From positions 21,232-85,231 of the forward strand of contig JARLHO010000071.1 of the NCBI GenBank assembly GCA_031292215.1: a stretch of DNA of 64,000 nt. Reading direction: 5' to 3'. Numbering within the stretch: position 1 is the stretch's first letter; every line of letters starts with the position of its first letter. Shown here piece after piece: positions 26,071 through 35,335 of the stretch. The notes beneath the pieces are model-generated. The model saw nothing but the letters and a program-made list of their open reading frames with translations. It was not told where the DNA came from and did no database searches. Both the position numbers and the translations under genes were made by a program. Origin of the DNA: Syntrophobacteraceae bacterium. Its GTDB lineage: Bacteria > Desulfobacterota > Syntrophobacteria > Syntrophobacterales > Syntrophobacteraceae.

Positions 26071-26778
26071 TCAACCGCCTTCGCCGTAGAGTTCCCGCAT
26101 GGCCTCCGAGTAGCGATCCGGTGCGTCGTAGATAGAGAAAGGTTTTTCGATCCTAAGCTCTTCTCCCCCGCCCTTGCGGCATTCGAGGTGAACGAGCCTG
26201 CCAGGCTCCCCCGGAAAGGAATGGATAACCGTAAGCCGCTTGGGAGTAAATCCCTGGTCAAAAGCCGTGCAAAACAGATGGCCAAGCCTTGTCGCCGGAT
26301 AGACGACCGCTACCCGGCCACCCGTTGGGACAAGCCGCCTTGCGGCTTCAAAAACGTCTGTAACCGTAGCCGTTAGTTCGTGACGGGCGAGCGCCTTCTG
26401 CCTGTCGGGGTTTACGCGTCCGGCGCCGGGTTTTCTGTATGGCGGGTTGCTAAGGACCAGATCGAAGCTTCCGGCCGCCAACACCCCCGCCCCCTCACGG
26501 AAATCGAGCCTGTGGACCTCGATAGTATCCCCGAAATGATTTTGCTCGACGTTTTTTCGGGCAAGTTCGGCAAGTTCGGGCTGAATCTCCACTGCCGCGA
26601 TCTTACGCTCGGTCTTTGCCCGGTAAGCCAGGATCAGGGAAATGATGCCGCAACCCGTCCCCAGCTCCAGAACCCGGTCGTTTTTGTCGATGCGCGTAAG
26701 CCCTGCCAGCAAAACGGCATCGAGCGAAAAGCGATACCCTTTCTGCTCCTGGCAAACGATGAGTTTTCCGCCAAACAT
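26071..26778 (-). CDS. TrmN6-family tRNA/small-RNA adenine-N6 methyltransferase
   Basis: A 235-residue SAM methyltransferase read from the ATG at 26778. GYRFSLDAVLLAGL, VLELGTGCGIISLIL (motif I), VEIQPELAELA and the catalytic LVLSNPPYRKPGAG (NPPY, N6-adenine type) match YfiC/TrmN6, which modifies A37 of tRNA-Val1. Conservation seems to reach upstream: an open frame adds LREQRLLTSDA from a CTG at 26811 that has GAGGAA in front and overlaps the stop of the DUF1015 gene, while the ATG has no ribosome site. A CTG start is therefore possible. Confidence 0.85.
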   Translation of the reverse strand: MFGGKLIVCQEQKGYRFSLDAVLLAGLTRIDKNDRVLELGTGCGIISLILAYRAKTERKIAAVEIQPELAELARKNVEQNHFGDTIEVHRLDFREGAGVLAAGSFDLVLSNPPYRKPGAGRVNPDRQKALARHELTATVTDVFEAARRLVPTGGRVAVVYPATRLGHLFCTAFDQGFTPKRLTVIHSFPGEPGRLVHLECRKGGGEELRIEKPFSIYDAPDRYSEAMRELYGEGG

Positions 26779-26807
26779 GGCATCGCTGGTTAAAAGCCGT
26801 TGTTCTC

Positions 26808-28154
26808 TCAGACGATTTCCTCGTTGGGATAAAGGGGATTTATCACAAGCCCCGAGGTCACCTTCGGATAAAAGTAGGTGGACTTGTGAGGCATTATCAG
26901 CCCGGCATCGGCAACCTCTCGGACCTGCTCGATTCGCGTTTGATTTATAAAAAAACCGGCATCGAACCGATCCGACATTGCCGCTTCGACGGCCCCGGAA
27001 AAATCGTGCATGAAACTGATGTTGCGCTCATCTGCCAGGAACTGCTCCGAGAGGCCGAAAATCTCACGCAGGAGCACCTGGTCGAGCACGACGACATCGA
27101 GCGTCCTAAGCGCGGGGGCAATGTCTTTCCGGGCGAGAAGCGAGGAAACCTCCTCTTTTTTTGCCGTCAGCACATAGGCACATGCAGCCTTCCTGCAATA
27201 CACCCCGAGGGTGATCTCCTTTCGCAAGCCGCCGGCCCCGATGGCTTTTTTCCATTCCACCGCCCGGTCCCCGCTTTGCACTTGGAAGCGTTCGACATGG
27301 AAAAGGTCTTTGGCCTTTTCCATAACCTGCTCGCAGTCCCGGTCGCCGAGATTTCCAAGGAGCCGGTGGGTGGGCAAAATGGTTAGGCCCGGCTCGTTCA
27401 TATCGGTAAGGTAGACCATTATGAATTCGTAGGAAGCGTTGGCGTTGCCCCCGCCATACCGCTTGCGAAGTTGATTTCTATAATTTAGCGCCGTTTCGTA
27501 GCGATGGTGGCCATCGGCTATAAAAATGGGCTTATCCCCCATGAGTTCCCGTACCCGGTCGAGGATGAGCCGCTCTGTTACGGGCCAGAACCTGTGGGCC
27601 ATACCCGTTTTGTCTGTAAATGAAACCGGCGGCGCCACCGGTGCTTCGCCGCTAAGCGCGCCATAGACCTGTTCGCCCGAATCCGGATAGAGCGCGAAAA
27701 CCGGGCTAAGGTTTGCATTGCAGGCGACCATGAGGCCCAACCGTTCGTCTTTTGCGGCCTGAAATGTTTTCTCGTGAGGGCGAACCCTGCCCGAGGAAAA
27801 ATCCTCCAGCCTCAATGCGCAGATAAAGCCCCTGCGCGTCTTGACCGGTTCGCTCTCCGTCTTATAGTCCAGTTCGTACCTGTAAATGGACGGCTGCGGG
27901 CTCCGAACGAGAATGCCTTGCTGCGTCCATTGTTTGATCCATGCCGCCGCCCTGGTATGGGGATTGTTTTGAGCAGAGTCTTCCGGCGTGGTCAATCCCA
28001 GCTCGAGCCGTATGAAGTTATAAGGGTTACCGTCGTGGAAAGCCCGCTGCTCATCCGAAGATATGACATCGTAGGGGGGGATGGTTACCCGAGCGAGATC
28101 GTGGACTTCTTCCAGGTTGTAGCAAAAACCTCTAAAGGGGGCGATTGCAGCCAT
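26808..28154 (-). CDS. DUF1015 family protein
   Basis: A 448-residue protein from the ATG at 28154 (MAAIAPFRGFCYN). A 57-residue longer open frame exists but would run into the divergent ABC1 gene. The family pattern is clear: IPPYDVISSDEQRAFHDGNPYNFIRLELG, FICALRLEDF, HEKTF, and PIFIADGHHRYETALNYRN with conserved His residues. DUF1015 occurs in many anaerobes, and its biochemical role is not known. It is directly upstream of the TrmN6-like gene, with a near overlap, and divergent from the ABC1 kinase. Confidence 0.9.
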   Translation of the reverse strand: MAAIAPFRGFCYNLEEVHDLARVTIPPYDVISSDEQRAFHDGNPYNFIRLELGLTTPEDSAQNNPHTRAAAWIKQWTQQGILVRSPQPSIYRYELDYKTESEPVKTRRGFICALRLEDFSSGRVRPHEKTFQAAKDERLGLMVACNANLSPVFALYPDSGEQVYGALSGEAPVAPPVSFTDKTGMAHRFWPVTERLILDRVRELMGDKPIFIADGHHRYETALNYRNQLRKRYGGGNANASYEFIMVYLTDMNEPGLTILPTHRLLGNLGDRDCEQVMEKAKDLFHVERFQVQSGDRAVEWKKAIGAGGLRKEITLGVYCRKAACAYVLTAKKEEVSSLLARKDIAPALRTLDVVVLDQVLLREIFGLSEQFLADERNISFMHDFSGAVEAAMSDRFDAGFFINQTRIEQVREVADAGLIMPHKSTYFYPKVTSGLVINPLYPNEEIV

Positions 28155-28293
28155 TAGCTTCGAATGTCCTTTCCGCAACGTGCGTTGGAATAACCGGTAT
28201 TTTAGCAATGAGGACGCTCTAGCTAACATAGGTTGAGCCTTTTGACAAGCGGGTTGGAAGTTTTTGAGAATAAATACCTTGGGTGGAGAGGAT

Positions 28294-29736
28294 ATGAACT
28301 GGGAGTCCCTGATAGCCGAAAACATTCTCGGATGGCTGCTTCCCGATAGTTACGCCCGCTACCGCGGGCCTGTGCTCTCGGCTCTTGCTTTGTTTCTAAA
28401 AGAACTGCCGGCCAACCGCATAAAAGACATCGCCGCCGATCAGGCTCGGCTGCCTTCCGAGGCGAGCGCCTTGGACCGACTGGTCCGCCTTCTGCGCTGT
28501 TGCCCGGTTCTGCACAAAATCGGACAAACCCTGGCAAGAGACCGAAACCTGCCCGCCGAATTGCGACTGGGACTGCAAAGGCTCGAGTCTTTAGCCCCCT
28601 TGATCCCCATGGAGGCCGTAAAGCAGGTGCTCGAGCAGGAACTGGGCCCGCTGGATCGCCTCGGGATAACGCTTCTGCACCCCGCCCTGGCCGAAGCAAG
28701 CGTCGCCGTGGTAGTCCCCTTCCAATTTTTCCGTGGGAAATCGCCCCGCAGCGGGGTCTTCAAGGTGCTAAAGCCCTCCATTGAGGAACGCATGGAAGGT
28801 GAGTTGGCCCTTTTGGAGCGGGTGGGCTCATGTCTTGACAAAAGATGTGAAAAGCTGCGGATTCCCAAACTCGATTACCGCGATTCGTTTAACCGCGTTC
28901 GGGAAAAACTCATCAATGAAGTTCGGCTCGACAGGGAACAGGAAAATCTCTCTTTGGCCCGCCGCCTCTATAGCGGGAACCCCCGGGTCGCGATCCCCGA
29001 GCTCTTCGATTTTTGCACGCCAAAGGTCACGGCCATGGAACGGCTAACAGGAAAGAAGGTGACCGAATGGGGCGCGGACTTCCAGAAAAAAGAAATGGCA
29101 AGGCTAATAATTGATACCCTCCTCGTCCAGCCGATCTTTGTAAAGGAACCCGGGGCGCCCTTTCACGCAGACCCGCACGCGGGAAACCTTCTCCATCTAA
29201 AAGACGGCCGTCTCGCCGTCCTGGATTGGAGCCTGGTCGGCCGGATAACCGAAACCGAACGCGTGTCGCTGATGCAAATCATTCTGGGGGGCCTGGCTTG
29301 TAGTCCGGAAAGAATAACCGATGCGCTCTCACGGCTCCTGACCGCTGCGCCCGGCGACCCGCCGGCCCTGCGGGACGCCGTCGATAGAAGTCTAGTGCAG
29401 ATAAAAAACAGCCGGTTGCCCGGCTTTTCCTGGCTAAAGGAACTCCTAGACGATGTGGTCCGTTGCGCCGGCCTGCGTTTGGGAGCCGATCCGATGCTTT
29501 TTAGACGGGCTCTGCACATGGTCGAAGGCGTTGCCGCAGACCTCGGGGGTGATGCGGGACTAATCGAGCGGGTTTTCCTTAGCGAGTTTGGCTATAATTT
29601 TTCCGCCGAATGGCCCCTGCGGTTTTTCGCGCCCCCCGATTCCCACGACTTCCCCACCCGTATCTCCAATTATGATTTGGCAGCCCTTTTGATGAGCTAT
29701 CCGTTAAATCTCCCCAGACTTTGGCCCGATATTTAG
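28294..29736 (+). CDS. ABC1/UbiB-family atypical kinase
   Basis: A 480-residue protein from the ATG at 28294 (GGAGAGGAT site). It has the ABC1/UbiB family marks: an N-terminal region with VLEQELGP, an invariant Lys in SGVFKVLKPSIEERMEGE, the conserved NEVRLDREQENL, HADPHAGNLL and LAVLDWSLVGRI (the DFG-like segment). UbiB proteins are ATPases that support quinone biosynthesis and lipid handling at the membrane. The usual C-terminal transmembrane hairpin is not evident. The stop codon TAG borrows its final G from the adjoining MITE-like element, so the end of this gene may have been altered by the insertion. Confidence 0.85.
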   Translation: MNWESLIAENILGWLLPDSYARYRGPVLSALALFLKELPANRIKDIAADQARLPSEASALDRLVRLLRCCPVLHKIGQTLARDRNLPAELRLGLQRLESLAPLIPMEAVKQVLEQELGPLDRLGITLLHPALAEASVAVVVPFQFFRGKSPRSGVFKVLKPSIEERMEGELALLERVGSCLDKRCEKLRIPKLDYRDSFNRVREKLINEVRLDREQENLSLARRLYSGNPRVAIPELFDFCTPKVTAMERLTGKKVTEWGADFQKKEMARLIIDTLLVQPIFVKEPGAPFHADPHAGNLLHLKDGRLAVLDWSLVGRITETERVSLMQIILGGLACSPERITDALSRLLTAAPGDPPALRDAVDRSLVQIKNSRLPGFSWLKELLDDVVRCAGLRLGADPMLFRRALHMVEGVAADLGGDAGLIERVFLSEFGYNFSAEWPLRFFAPPDSHDFPTRISNYDLAALLMSYPLNLPRLWPDI

Positions 29737-29915
29737 GGCTTGTCCGTAAATAAAACCTTTGTGCTTGCATCCGGCTTTTGGCCTGCTTTGGCCGCTCCTC
29801 AATCGCAAAATCCTCGACGTAGCTCTGCTACGCCTGCGGTTTTGCTCAATCGTCGCGACCAAATCAGTCTCAAAATCCAGCGCAATCCCTAAAAGGTCTA
29901 TTTACGGACAAGCCC
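29736..29915. mobile_element. MITE-like element, 180 bp
   Basis: Perfect 17-bp terminal inverted repeats (GGGCTTGTCCGTAAATA at 29736-29752 and its complement at 29899-29915) are flanked by the direct duplication TTA (29733-29735 and 29916-29918). The interior has no open frame of note but contains a hairpin, CGTAGCTCTGCTACG, at 29817-29831. Small size, inverted termini and a 3-bp duplication indicate a non-autonomous element moved by a transposase encoded elsewhere. Confidence 0.8.
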
Positions 29916-30086
29916 TTAGGCGCGCTGCGCGTCTCCACGCTAATTACCACTCGCGAGATTTCGGGTACGGCCTTGATCATCACCGCCTAAGAGGTGTATT
30001 ATTTTTTCAGCAGATTTTTGGAACGGCAATCCCGCAAAAGGGGAAGTTGCAAGGTGCTGTGGTGTGAAAAATTGCAAAGGGCGAGG

Positions 30087-30920
30087 ATGGATCCCAAGTC
30101 AAACCTGATGATAAAAATATCGATCTGCGCGGCGCTCTTTTTCCTGGTCGGATTTTCCTGCCGCCAGACCCTTTGCCTTGCCGATGAGGCCGAGCCGGCC
30201 CAGGTGGAGGCTGTGGTTATAAACGTCGATCAATGGGCCGTTTATGTGCCCGATCGGGTCTTCTATTTTGATACGAACGGGGACAAAAAAAAAATTGAGT
30301 CCCTAAGAAGAGCAGCCAATCGGTTGCGAAATAAAAGGGCTCTTATCACCTACTACTCGCCCGCAAACCCCTCCCGGGACAATCGAGCCATACTCTCCGA
30401 CATCGTCCCTGCCGGAAATAATCCCAATAGTGAAAAGCCCGTGCAGGAAACGGCAAAACCGGCCGACGTCTCGCAGACTAAAGTTACTCCCAACCCGGCG
30501 GAGCAGGAAAAACCGCTTCCAAGCCAAACGGTTCCCTCCCAGTCTCCGATAACCGATAAACAGGTCGCCGCATTCGTTGAAGCTCTTCGCCAGGCGGCGC
30601 CACACACCGGAAATCCCAACGACGGGCTCTACAGCGACTGGAAGGTAAAAGCCGGAAATATTCTTCGCTGGTCGAAGCAATGCATGGGAAGGGAAATGGA
30701 CCCGGCCGAATTTGCGGCTAATCCCCCAAAAGCTCGTGAGGTAGTTACCTTCGAAATGGGTAAAATACTCCGCCGGGAGTATGCGATAAGCAACGACATA
30801 TATGTGGCTGTGTGTCGCGCCGCCTCCTGGTGGATGACAGGAGATCCCGGAAAATATGATACTCCCCCGACCAGTTCCTATACGACAAAAGTCCTGGGGT
30901 ATTACATGAGAGCCCTCTGA
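30087..30920 (+). CDS. Exported hypothetical protein with Pro/Gln-rich linker
   Basis: A 277-residue protein that I do not recognise. It has a signal sequence (IKISICAALFFLVGFSC) with a possible lipoprotein Cys, a short beta-rich domain (VEAVVINVDQWAVYVPDRVFYFDT, about 35-90), a Pro/Gln/Lys-rich linker (about 120-165), and a helical C-terminal domain (ITDKQVAAFVEALRQAAPH ... VAVCRAASWWMTGDPGKYD). It is likely periplasmic. The start is placed at 30087 with AAAGGGCGAGG before it, but 30108 is possible. Confidence 0.65.
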   Translation: MDPKSNLMIKISICAALFFLVGFSCRQTLCLADEAEPAQVEAVVINVDQWAVYVPDRVFYFDTNGDKKKIESLRRAANRLRNKRALITYYSPANPSRDNRAILSDIVPAGNNPNSEKPVQETAKPADVSQTKVTPNPAEQEKPLPSQTVPSQSPITDKQVAAFVEALRQAAPHTGNPNDGLYSDWKVKAGNILRWSKQCMGREMDPAEFAANPPKAREVVTFEMGKILRREYAISNDIYVAVCRAASWWMTGDPGKYDTPPTSSYTTKVLGYYMRAL

Positions 30921-30934
30921 CCGGGGCACTCACC

Positions 30935-31165
30935 TCCCTCTTTTGCAATGACGCGCATGGAGGGGCTTGGCTCGATCGCCCCCTTTTTTTTGCAAAGCTG
31001 ACAATTACCCACACATGCGCCCACTTACCCCTTAGCGGAGACTCCCAAGAAAGGGGCTTGGCCTGATCGCCCCCCTTTTTTGCAAAGGGGGGTTGGGAGG
31101 ATTTTTTAAATGTTTCCCTTTAGCAGCAGCCTCAAACCATTCGCGAGAGAATCGGGCAAGAGGAT
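30935..31165 (-). repeat. Composite intergenic repeat, copy B
   Basis: The family appears here in minus orientation: two CTTGG(C)CTGATCGCCCCCC blocks (near 30965 and 31058), the GACAATTACCCACACATGCG and CTTACCCCTTAGCGGAGACT blocks between them, and a tail with CCTCAAACCATTCGCGAGAG at 31129-31148. The tail recurs at 45127-45146. It fills most of the gap 30921-31386; the rest of the gap has no gene. Confidence 0.8.
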
Positions 31166-31386
31166 GACCGATGCAAAACGGGCTCTCAGGCCCACATTTG
31201 GGCGGAAACGACTCAGAGATTAGAGATCACGTCCTTTAATGGTAAGCTACATGGCTTGCCCCCAAATCCGTACTCTTGGGGCAGGGCGCACCCCCAAAAA
31301 AAGGAGGTAGCGGCAGCCTGCCGCCCCCCCTCGGAATATCAATTTCAAGACTGGAAGCCGTGTCTCTAAGTAACACCTGCGCAGGT

Positions 31387-32871
31387 TTACCTGCGCCGGC
31401 CACCCTTTGGTCCGCCACCTCCCGCGCGAGCGGCGGTTCTCATTGAGCCTCCGCCACGCTTAAACCCTGCGCCAAAGGCGCCGCCTCTACCTCCGCCAAA
31501 TGAGGAGCTCCGAACTCCGGATAAACGCCCCGCCCCGCGGCTAAAACCTGCGCCGGATCGGCCCCGTCCGCCTCCAAACGAGCGTCCTCCCCCGCCAAAG
31601 GATCGGCCGCCTCTCCTAAACGACTGTTTTCTTCCGTCGTAAGAGCGCGAGCCTGCAGCCCTTCTAAAAGAAGGGTTCCGGCCATGGCTTCCACGCCGGC
31701 CTGAAAACCCGGATGGGCCTGCCCGATGCCAACCGGCGCGCGAGGCGCGGCCGCGAAATGGTCCGCCGCGTCTTCCCCCCTTAAAAGCCCGTCTCACCGC
31801 ACCTTCAAAACGTCTTGCGCCCGGTCCGCGTCCATGGAAGCCAGCGCTGCGGGGGTGGAAACGGACCCCGGATCCGCTAAAACCCGATCGACCGTACGCT
31901 CGAAAATGTCCACGGTGGCCGTAGGCGCGGCCAAATCGTCCACCGGCGCCCACTCCATGCGCTCCCCTCTCGGCGCCTCCACTCCTGGCAACCGCCGACC
32001 TGGCAGCACCCCAGGTCGAGCTCCCGGCGCCGAACCGTCCGCTTACAACGGCCTGGCGCAAGCCAGTCGTTTGGAAACTGCTCCGAAAACTTCCTACGTT
32101 CACCGTATTAATATTTACCGTGCGGTTTATATTGAGATAAACTTGATGATCGCGCCATCCCCACGAACCCCAGCCCCAGCCCCAGACCGGTCCAACGGTC
32201 ACCGAGCCCCAAAACCCGAATACCCCGACAACCGGCGATACGACCACGCCGGGCCAAACCGGATAGTAGGCAAACGGCGGGTATGCCGGCCACCACCACG
32301 TTCCGTAAACCACCACCGGATTGTAGCGTGGAACATACACAATTTGAGGGTTTGCAGCCCGGATCTCGATACACTCCCGCCGGACCACAACCCGTTGCTC
32401 GGCTGTCGTTCTAAGATGTCCTGCTTCGTGCGCTCTTCGCCGCAACCTCTGAATGGAGTCCATAACCTCGATCTGCTGAGCCAGAAACGCTTCCCCCAGC
32501 TTTTGAGTCCATTCGGGTTCCTGCGCCATCATATCCATAACCTGTGGAAAAGGGGCAAGCGCCTTGACGCTTAGCTCCCACTCCATCCTGTCCAGTGCCT
32601 CATTTAGCGCCCTTCCTCTTATCCCCTCTTGCTCTCTTAGCCAGTGGTCCGCCTCCATTACCTGCTGCGGATAAGTCGCCGCCAAAAGAATCTGAGCAAG
32701 CAACGAATCGGGATAGAGCGCTATCGGGGCAAGCATCTGGTCCAATTGCTCCTGGCTAAATGTCGCCACAACAGGTGGTGGCGGCCCCTGCTGCCCAAAG
32801 GCCCGCCAGGGGACCATAAAGACTGCGGCCACAGCAATCACCGCCCAGGCTATAATCAACTTTTGCCTCAT
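31387..32871 (-). CDS. DUF3300 domain protein with Gly/Arg-rich tail
   Basis: A 494-residue exported protein read from the ATG at 32871 (GGAGG site). After a signal peptide (ending FGQQ) the DUF3300 domain spans about 35-215 (FSQEQLDQMLAPIALYPDSLLAQILLAATYPQQVMEADHWLREQ, and IVYVPRYNPVVVYGTWWWP). From about 280 to the end the sequence is low complexity, very rich in Gly, Arg, Ser and Phe (GGGRSFGGGRGRS type), strongly basic and probably disordered. The role of DUF3300 is unknown, and an envelope-associated role is inferred from the signal peptide. Confidence 0.85.
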   Translation of the reverse strand: MRQKLIIAWAVIAVAAVFMVPWRAFGQQGPPPPVVATFSQEQLDQMLAPIALYPDSLLAQILLAATYPQQVMEADHWLREQEGIRGRALNEALDRMEWELSVKALAPFPQVMDMMAQEPEWTQKLGEAFLAQQIEVMDSIQRLRRRAHEAGHLRTTAEQRVVVRRECIEIRAANPQIVYVPRYNPVVVYGTWWWPAYPPFAYYPVWPGVVVSPVVGVFGFWGSVTVGPVWGWGWGSWGWRDHQVYLNINRTVNINTVNVGSFRSSFQTTGLRQAVVSGRFGAGSSTWGAARSAVARSGGAERGAHGVGAGGRFGRAYGHRGHFRAYGRSGFSGSGVRFHPRSAGFHGRGPGARRFEGAVRRAFKGGRRGGPFRGRASRAGWHRAGPSGFSGRRGSHGRNPSFRRAAGSRSYDGRKQSFRRGGRSFGGGGRSFGGGRGRSGAGFSRGAGRLSGVRSSSFGGGRGGAFGAGFKRGGGSMRTAARAGGGGPKGGRRR

Positions 32872-32997
32872 CAAAAAATTCCTCCCCCTTTATGAATCGA
32901 TGCCGCCTGTATAAGGACAAAAGACATCGGGCGGAAATGTCATTGCCGCCCTCGCCACGGCCTTTCGTTCGACGTGATTCATTGGTAAGCTGCAAAT

Positions 32998-33029
32998 GTA
33001 GGTTGGGTTGAGCAAAGCGAAACCCAACA
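32998..33029 (+). repeat. Dispersed GTTGGGTT/AACCCAAC palindromic element, copy 2
   Basis: GTAGGTTGGGTTGAGCAAAG plus CGAAACCCAACA repeats the element seen at 9204-9234, including the preceding GCTGCAAAT. It lies between the DUF3300 gene and the small secreted protein and can form a stem with GTTGGGTT and AACCCAAC. Confidence 0.7.
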
Positions 33030-33061
33030 AGTTAATCTTTAACGCAACCTAATATTCAATC

Positions 33062-33337
33062 TTACCGGTAGTACCTCCAGTGGCCATGCGCCCAATGACC
33101 GTAAACGGTGACATGGCCTGGAACCCATACCCTATGGTGGCGCTCGTAGTAGAAGGGCTGGAAAGGAGCGGTTCCAATAACTACGGCGCCGTTAACTACG
33201 GTTCCAACAACCGCAAAGGGGTACCAAAGGGGGTTGCAGTAATAGCAACCTTGCGCATTTGCCGTACGCATTGGAATCATCGCAACCACAAACAGGGCAG
33301 CGGCCGCGATGCACGCTGTGATAATTCTATTTCTCAT
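33062..33337 (-). CDS. Small secreted His/Tyr/Trp-rich protein
   Basis: A 91-residue protein from the ATG at 33337; an in-frame TTG two codons upstream is also possible because AGGAG is nearer to it. A signal peptide ends near NAQG. The mature part has CYYCNPLWYPF, then a Val-rich stretch (VVGTVVNGAVVIG), and an aromatic tail HRVWVPGHVTVYGHWAHGHWRYYR. The tail resembles YXWGXW-type repeat proteins found in the periplasm of many proteobacteria-like organisms. Function is not known; metal or surface binding by the His residues is only a suggestion. Confidence 0.75.
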   Translation of the reverse strand: MRNRIITACIAAAALFVVAMIPMRTANAQGCYYCNPLWYPFAVVGTVVNGAVVIGTAPFQPFYYERHHRVWVPGHVTVYGHWAHGHWRYYR

Positions 33338-33962
33338 TTTCAAGTCATCTCCTGGTACATGAGTTGATTACCAATTCACAGGTACACATCCCGCAGTGTG
33401 GAAAACGATAAGGGATTAGACTGCGCAAACCCTCCCCGGCTTAGCCGATCGGGCAGGTTTCGAGCATAACTTATGCCATGCGCAGCTAATTTTCCCTAAA
33501 GTGAGGCTAATCGGTATTGGGGCGTTATAATTAGATTATTTGGAGGGGGCAAAAGTCTGATGAACATTTTGCGGATCTCTTTCGATACTTTATGTCTGCT
33601 AAACCCTACAGCACTGTAGCGATAATCCTTCGCCGCAATTTGCTTGCAACCGGACAGCCATAGACCATGTTGATTCCAACTCTCGGGGGGGAAATATTTT
33701 ATAAACGTAAAAACCCGCCCCACGACGAATAATTTGCCTATTCCAAACGAAGATTGTAAACTTTTTAAGATCTTAAGGAGTGCAATTGAAGTTTTTCAGG
33801 CGAGTTTGCGGCGGGGAAATGCCGTGGGGATGAAACGGCGGTGAAGTCGTGCATTATTCCGGTTAACATTCATGCATCGAATGGCGCGCGGATGCGGCTT
33901 TTCAAAAGCGACGACCTTTCTTTTACTCCTGCGATCGGAACCCAACAGGGTTGAGGCCAACA
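33338..33962. other. Long intergenic region, no gene recognised
   Basis: About 620 bp between the divergent small secreted protein and the histidine kinase. A leftward open frame at 33496-33723 has a plausible length but no homology I can recall and no ribosome site. The right end is A+T-rich before the kinase gene and may contain its promoter. No repeat matching the other families was seen. Confidence 0.5.
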
Positions 33963-35249
33963 ATGGGAAGCGACAATCGAAAAGTGGAACTGGAAATCGA
34001 ACTAAAGCAGTTGCGTCTAAGGGTTTTGGAACTCGAGTCAAAGGCCCGTGACCGCCAGGAAATGGAAAAAACCCTACGAGACCAGCTTAGCTTTCTGCAG
34101 ATATTGATCGACACCATTCCCAACCCGATTTTTTTTAAAAATAAGGCCGGAAAGTACCTGGGATGCAATAAGGCGTTCGAGCGGCGCATAGGTTTAAACA
34201 GGGGCGATATCATAGGGAAATCGGCCTCCGACCTTTTTGCCCAAGAGATTGCCGCAAGCTATGAGCAGCATGATGCCGAACTCTTCGATCAGCCCCGCGA
34301 AATGACTTACGAGACACCTCTCACCTACGCCGATGGTCGCACTCGCGACACAATCATAACCAAGGGGATCTTTACGGACTCCGTAGGCGAAGTCTGCGGC
34401 CTGGTGGGCGTTACCCTGGACATAACCGAGCGAAAGCGGGCCGAAGAGGCGCTGCAAAAGGCGCACGACGAACTCGAAAAACGAGTGGAGGAACGGACCG
34501 CGGCCTTGGCGGAGGCCAACCTCAACCTCGAAAAAGAAGTGGGCAAGCGTTCCAGAATCGCCGAAGAACTCCGGATAAGCTCCGAAAAACTAAAGATATT
34601 CGCCTACTCCATCGCACACGATCTAAAAAGTCCCTCTGTTGGAATCCATGGGCTTGCCAGATTGTTAATGAAAAACCTCCAGGGATTTCCAGGCGATAAA
34701 GCAGCCGCCTTTTGCGAGCAGATAATGAAGGCCTCCGAACATGTGGCCTCCTTAGTCGATGCGATTAACCTGTATATCTCCACAAAGGAAACTCCGCTCA
34801 AAATCGAAGAGATCGCCATGGACCAGATCTTTTGCATGTTGCGCGACGAGTTTTCCGCAAGGCTTAGCGCCAGGCGGGTGCAATTGCTCGCGCCCGAGGG
34901 CGCTCCGCTTGTGCGAGCCGATAAAATTTGCCTCTTGCGCCTCTTTAGAAATTTGATCGATAACGCCCTAAAGTATGGAGGCGAAGGACTCACCAGGATT
35001 GAAGCAGACTATGAGAAATCGGAAGATTTCCATCGCTTCGCGGTAAAAGACGATGGGGTGGGCATGGAGCCCGACGAGAGCATCTTTAATTTGTTCCAGC
35101 GCCAGGCTACGTCGAGCAAGACCGAAGGTACGGGACTGGGGCTGGCTATTGTAAAAGAAATAGTCGAACTCCATAGAGGCAAAATCTGGGTGGAGAAAGG
35201 ACAAAACAAAGGTACGGTGTTTCACCTGTTATTTCCCTGCGGCCTTTGA
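33963..35249 (+). CDS. PAS-domain sensor histidine kinase
   Basis: A 428-residue cytoplasmic kinase read from the ATG at 33963. An N-terminal coiled coil (about 5-40) leads into one PAS domain (about 42-160; FLQILIDTIPNPIFFKNKAGKYLGCNKAF, then VGVTLDITERKRAEE), a second coiled coil (about 165-205), the dimerisation/phosphoacceptor helix (YSIAHDLKSP with the likely phospho-His), and an HATPase domain with LRLFRNLIDNALKYGGEG (N box), VKDDGVGMEP (G1) and GTGLGLAIVKEIV (G2). There is no membrane segment and no adjacent response regulator, so it is an orphan kinase. The stimulus is unknown. Confidence 0.9.
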   Translation: MGSDNRKVELEIELKQLRLRVLELESKARDRQEMEKTLRDQLSFLQILIDTIPNPIFFKNKAGKYLGCNKAFERRIGLNRGDIIGKSASDLFAQEIAASYEQHDAELFDQPREMTYETPLTYADGRTRDTIITKGIFTDSVGEVCGLVGVTLDITERKRAEEALQKAHDELEKRVEERTAALAEANLNLEKEVGKRSRIAEELRISSEKLKIFAYSIAHDLKSPSVGIHGLARLLMKNLQGFPGDKAAAFCEQIMKASEHVASLVDAINLYISTKETPLKIEEIAMDQIFCMLRDEFSARLSARRVQLLAPEGAPLVRADKICLLRLFRNLIDNALKYGGEGLTRIEADYEKSEDFHRFAVKDDGVGMEPDESIFNLFQRQATSSKTEGTGLGLAIVKEIVELHRGKIWVEKGQNKGTVFHLLFPCGL

Positions 35250-35335
35250 GGCAATACCGCCGGGTCGCCGGTAAAAGATCCCTGCCGGGCGGCGGGAGTC
35301 CGCGCACTGCGCCCCGCGCGGGGCAGCAGGTGGGG

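Noticed and set aside
33496..33723. 75-residue leftward frame in the gap before the histidine kinase
   Set aside because: It has no ribosome site or known similarity, and the gap is otherwise intergenic in character.
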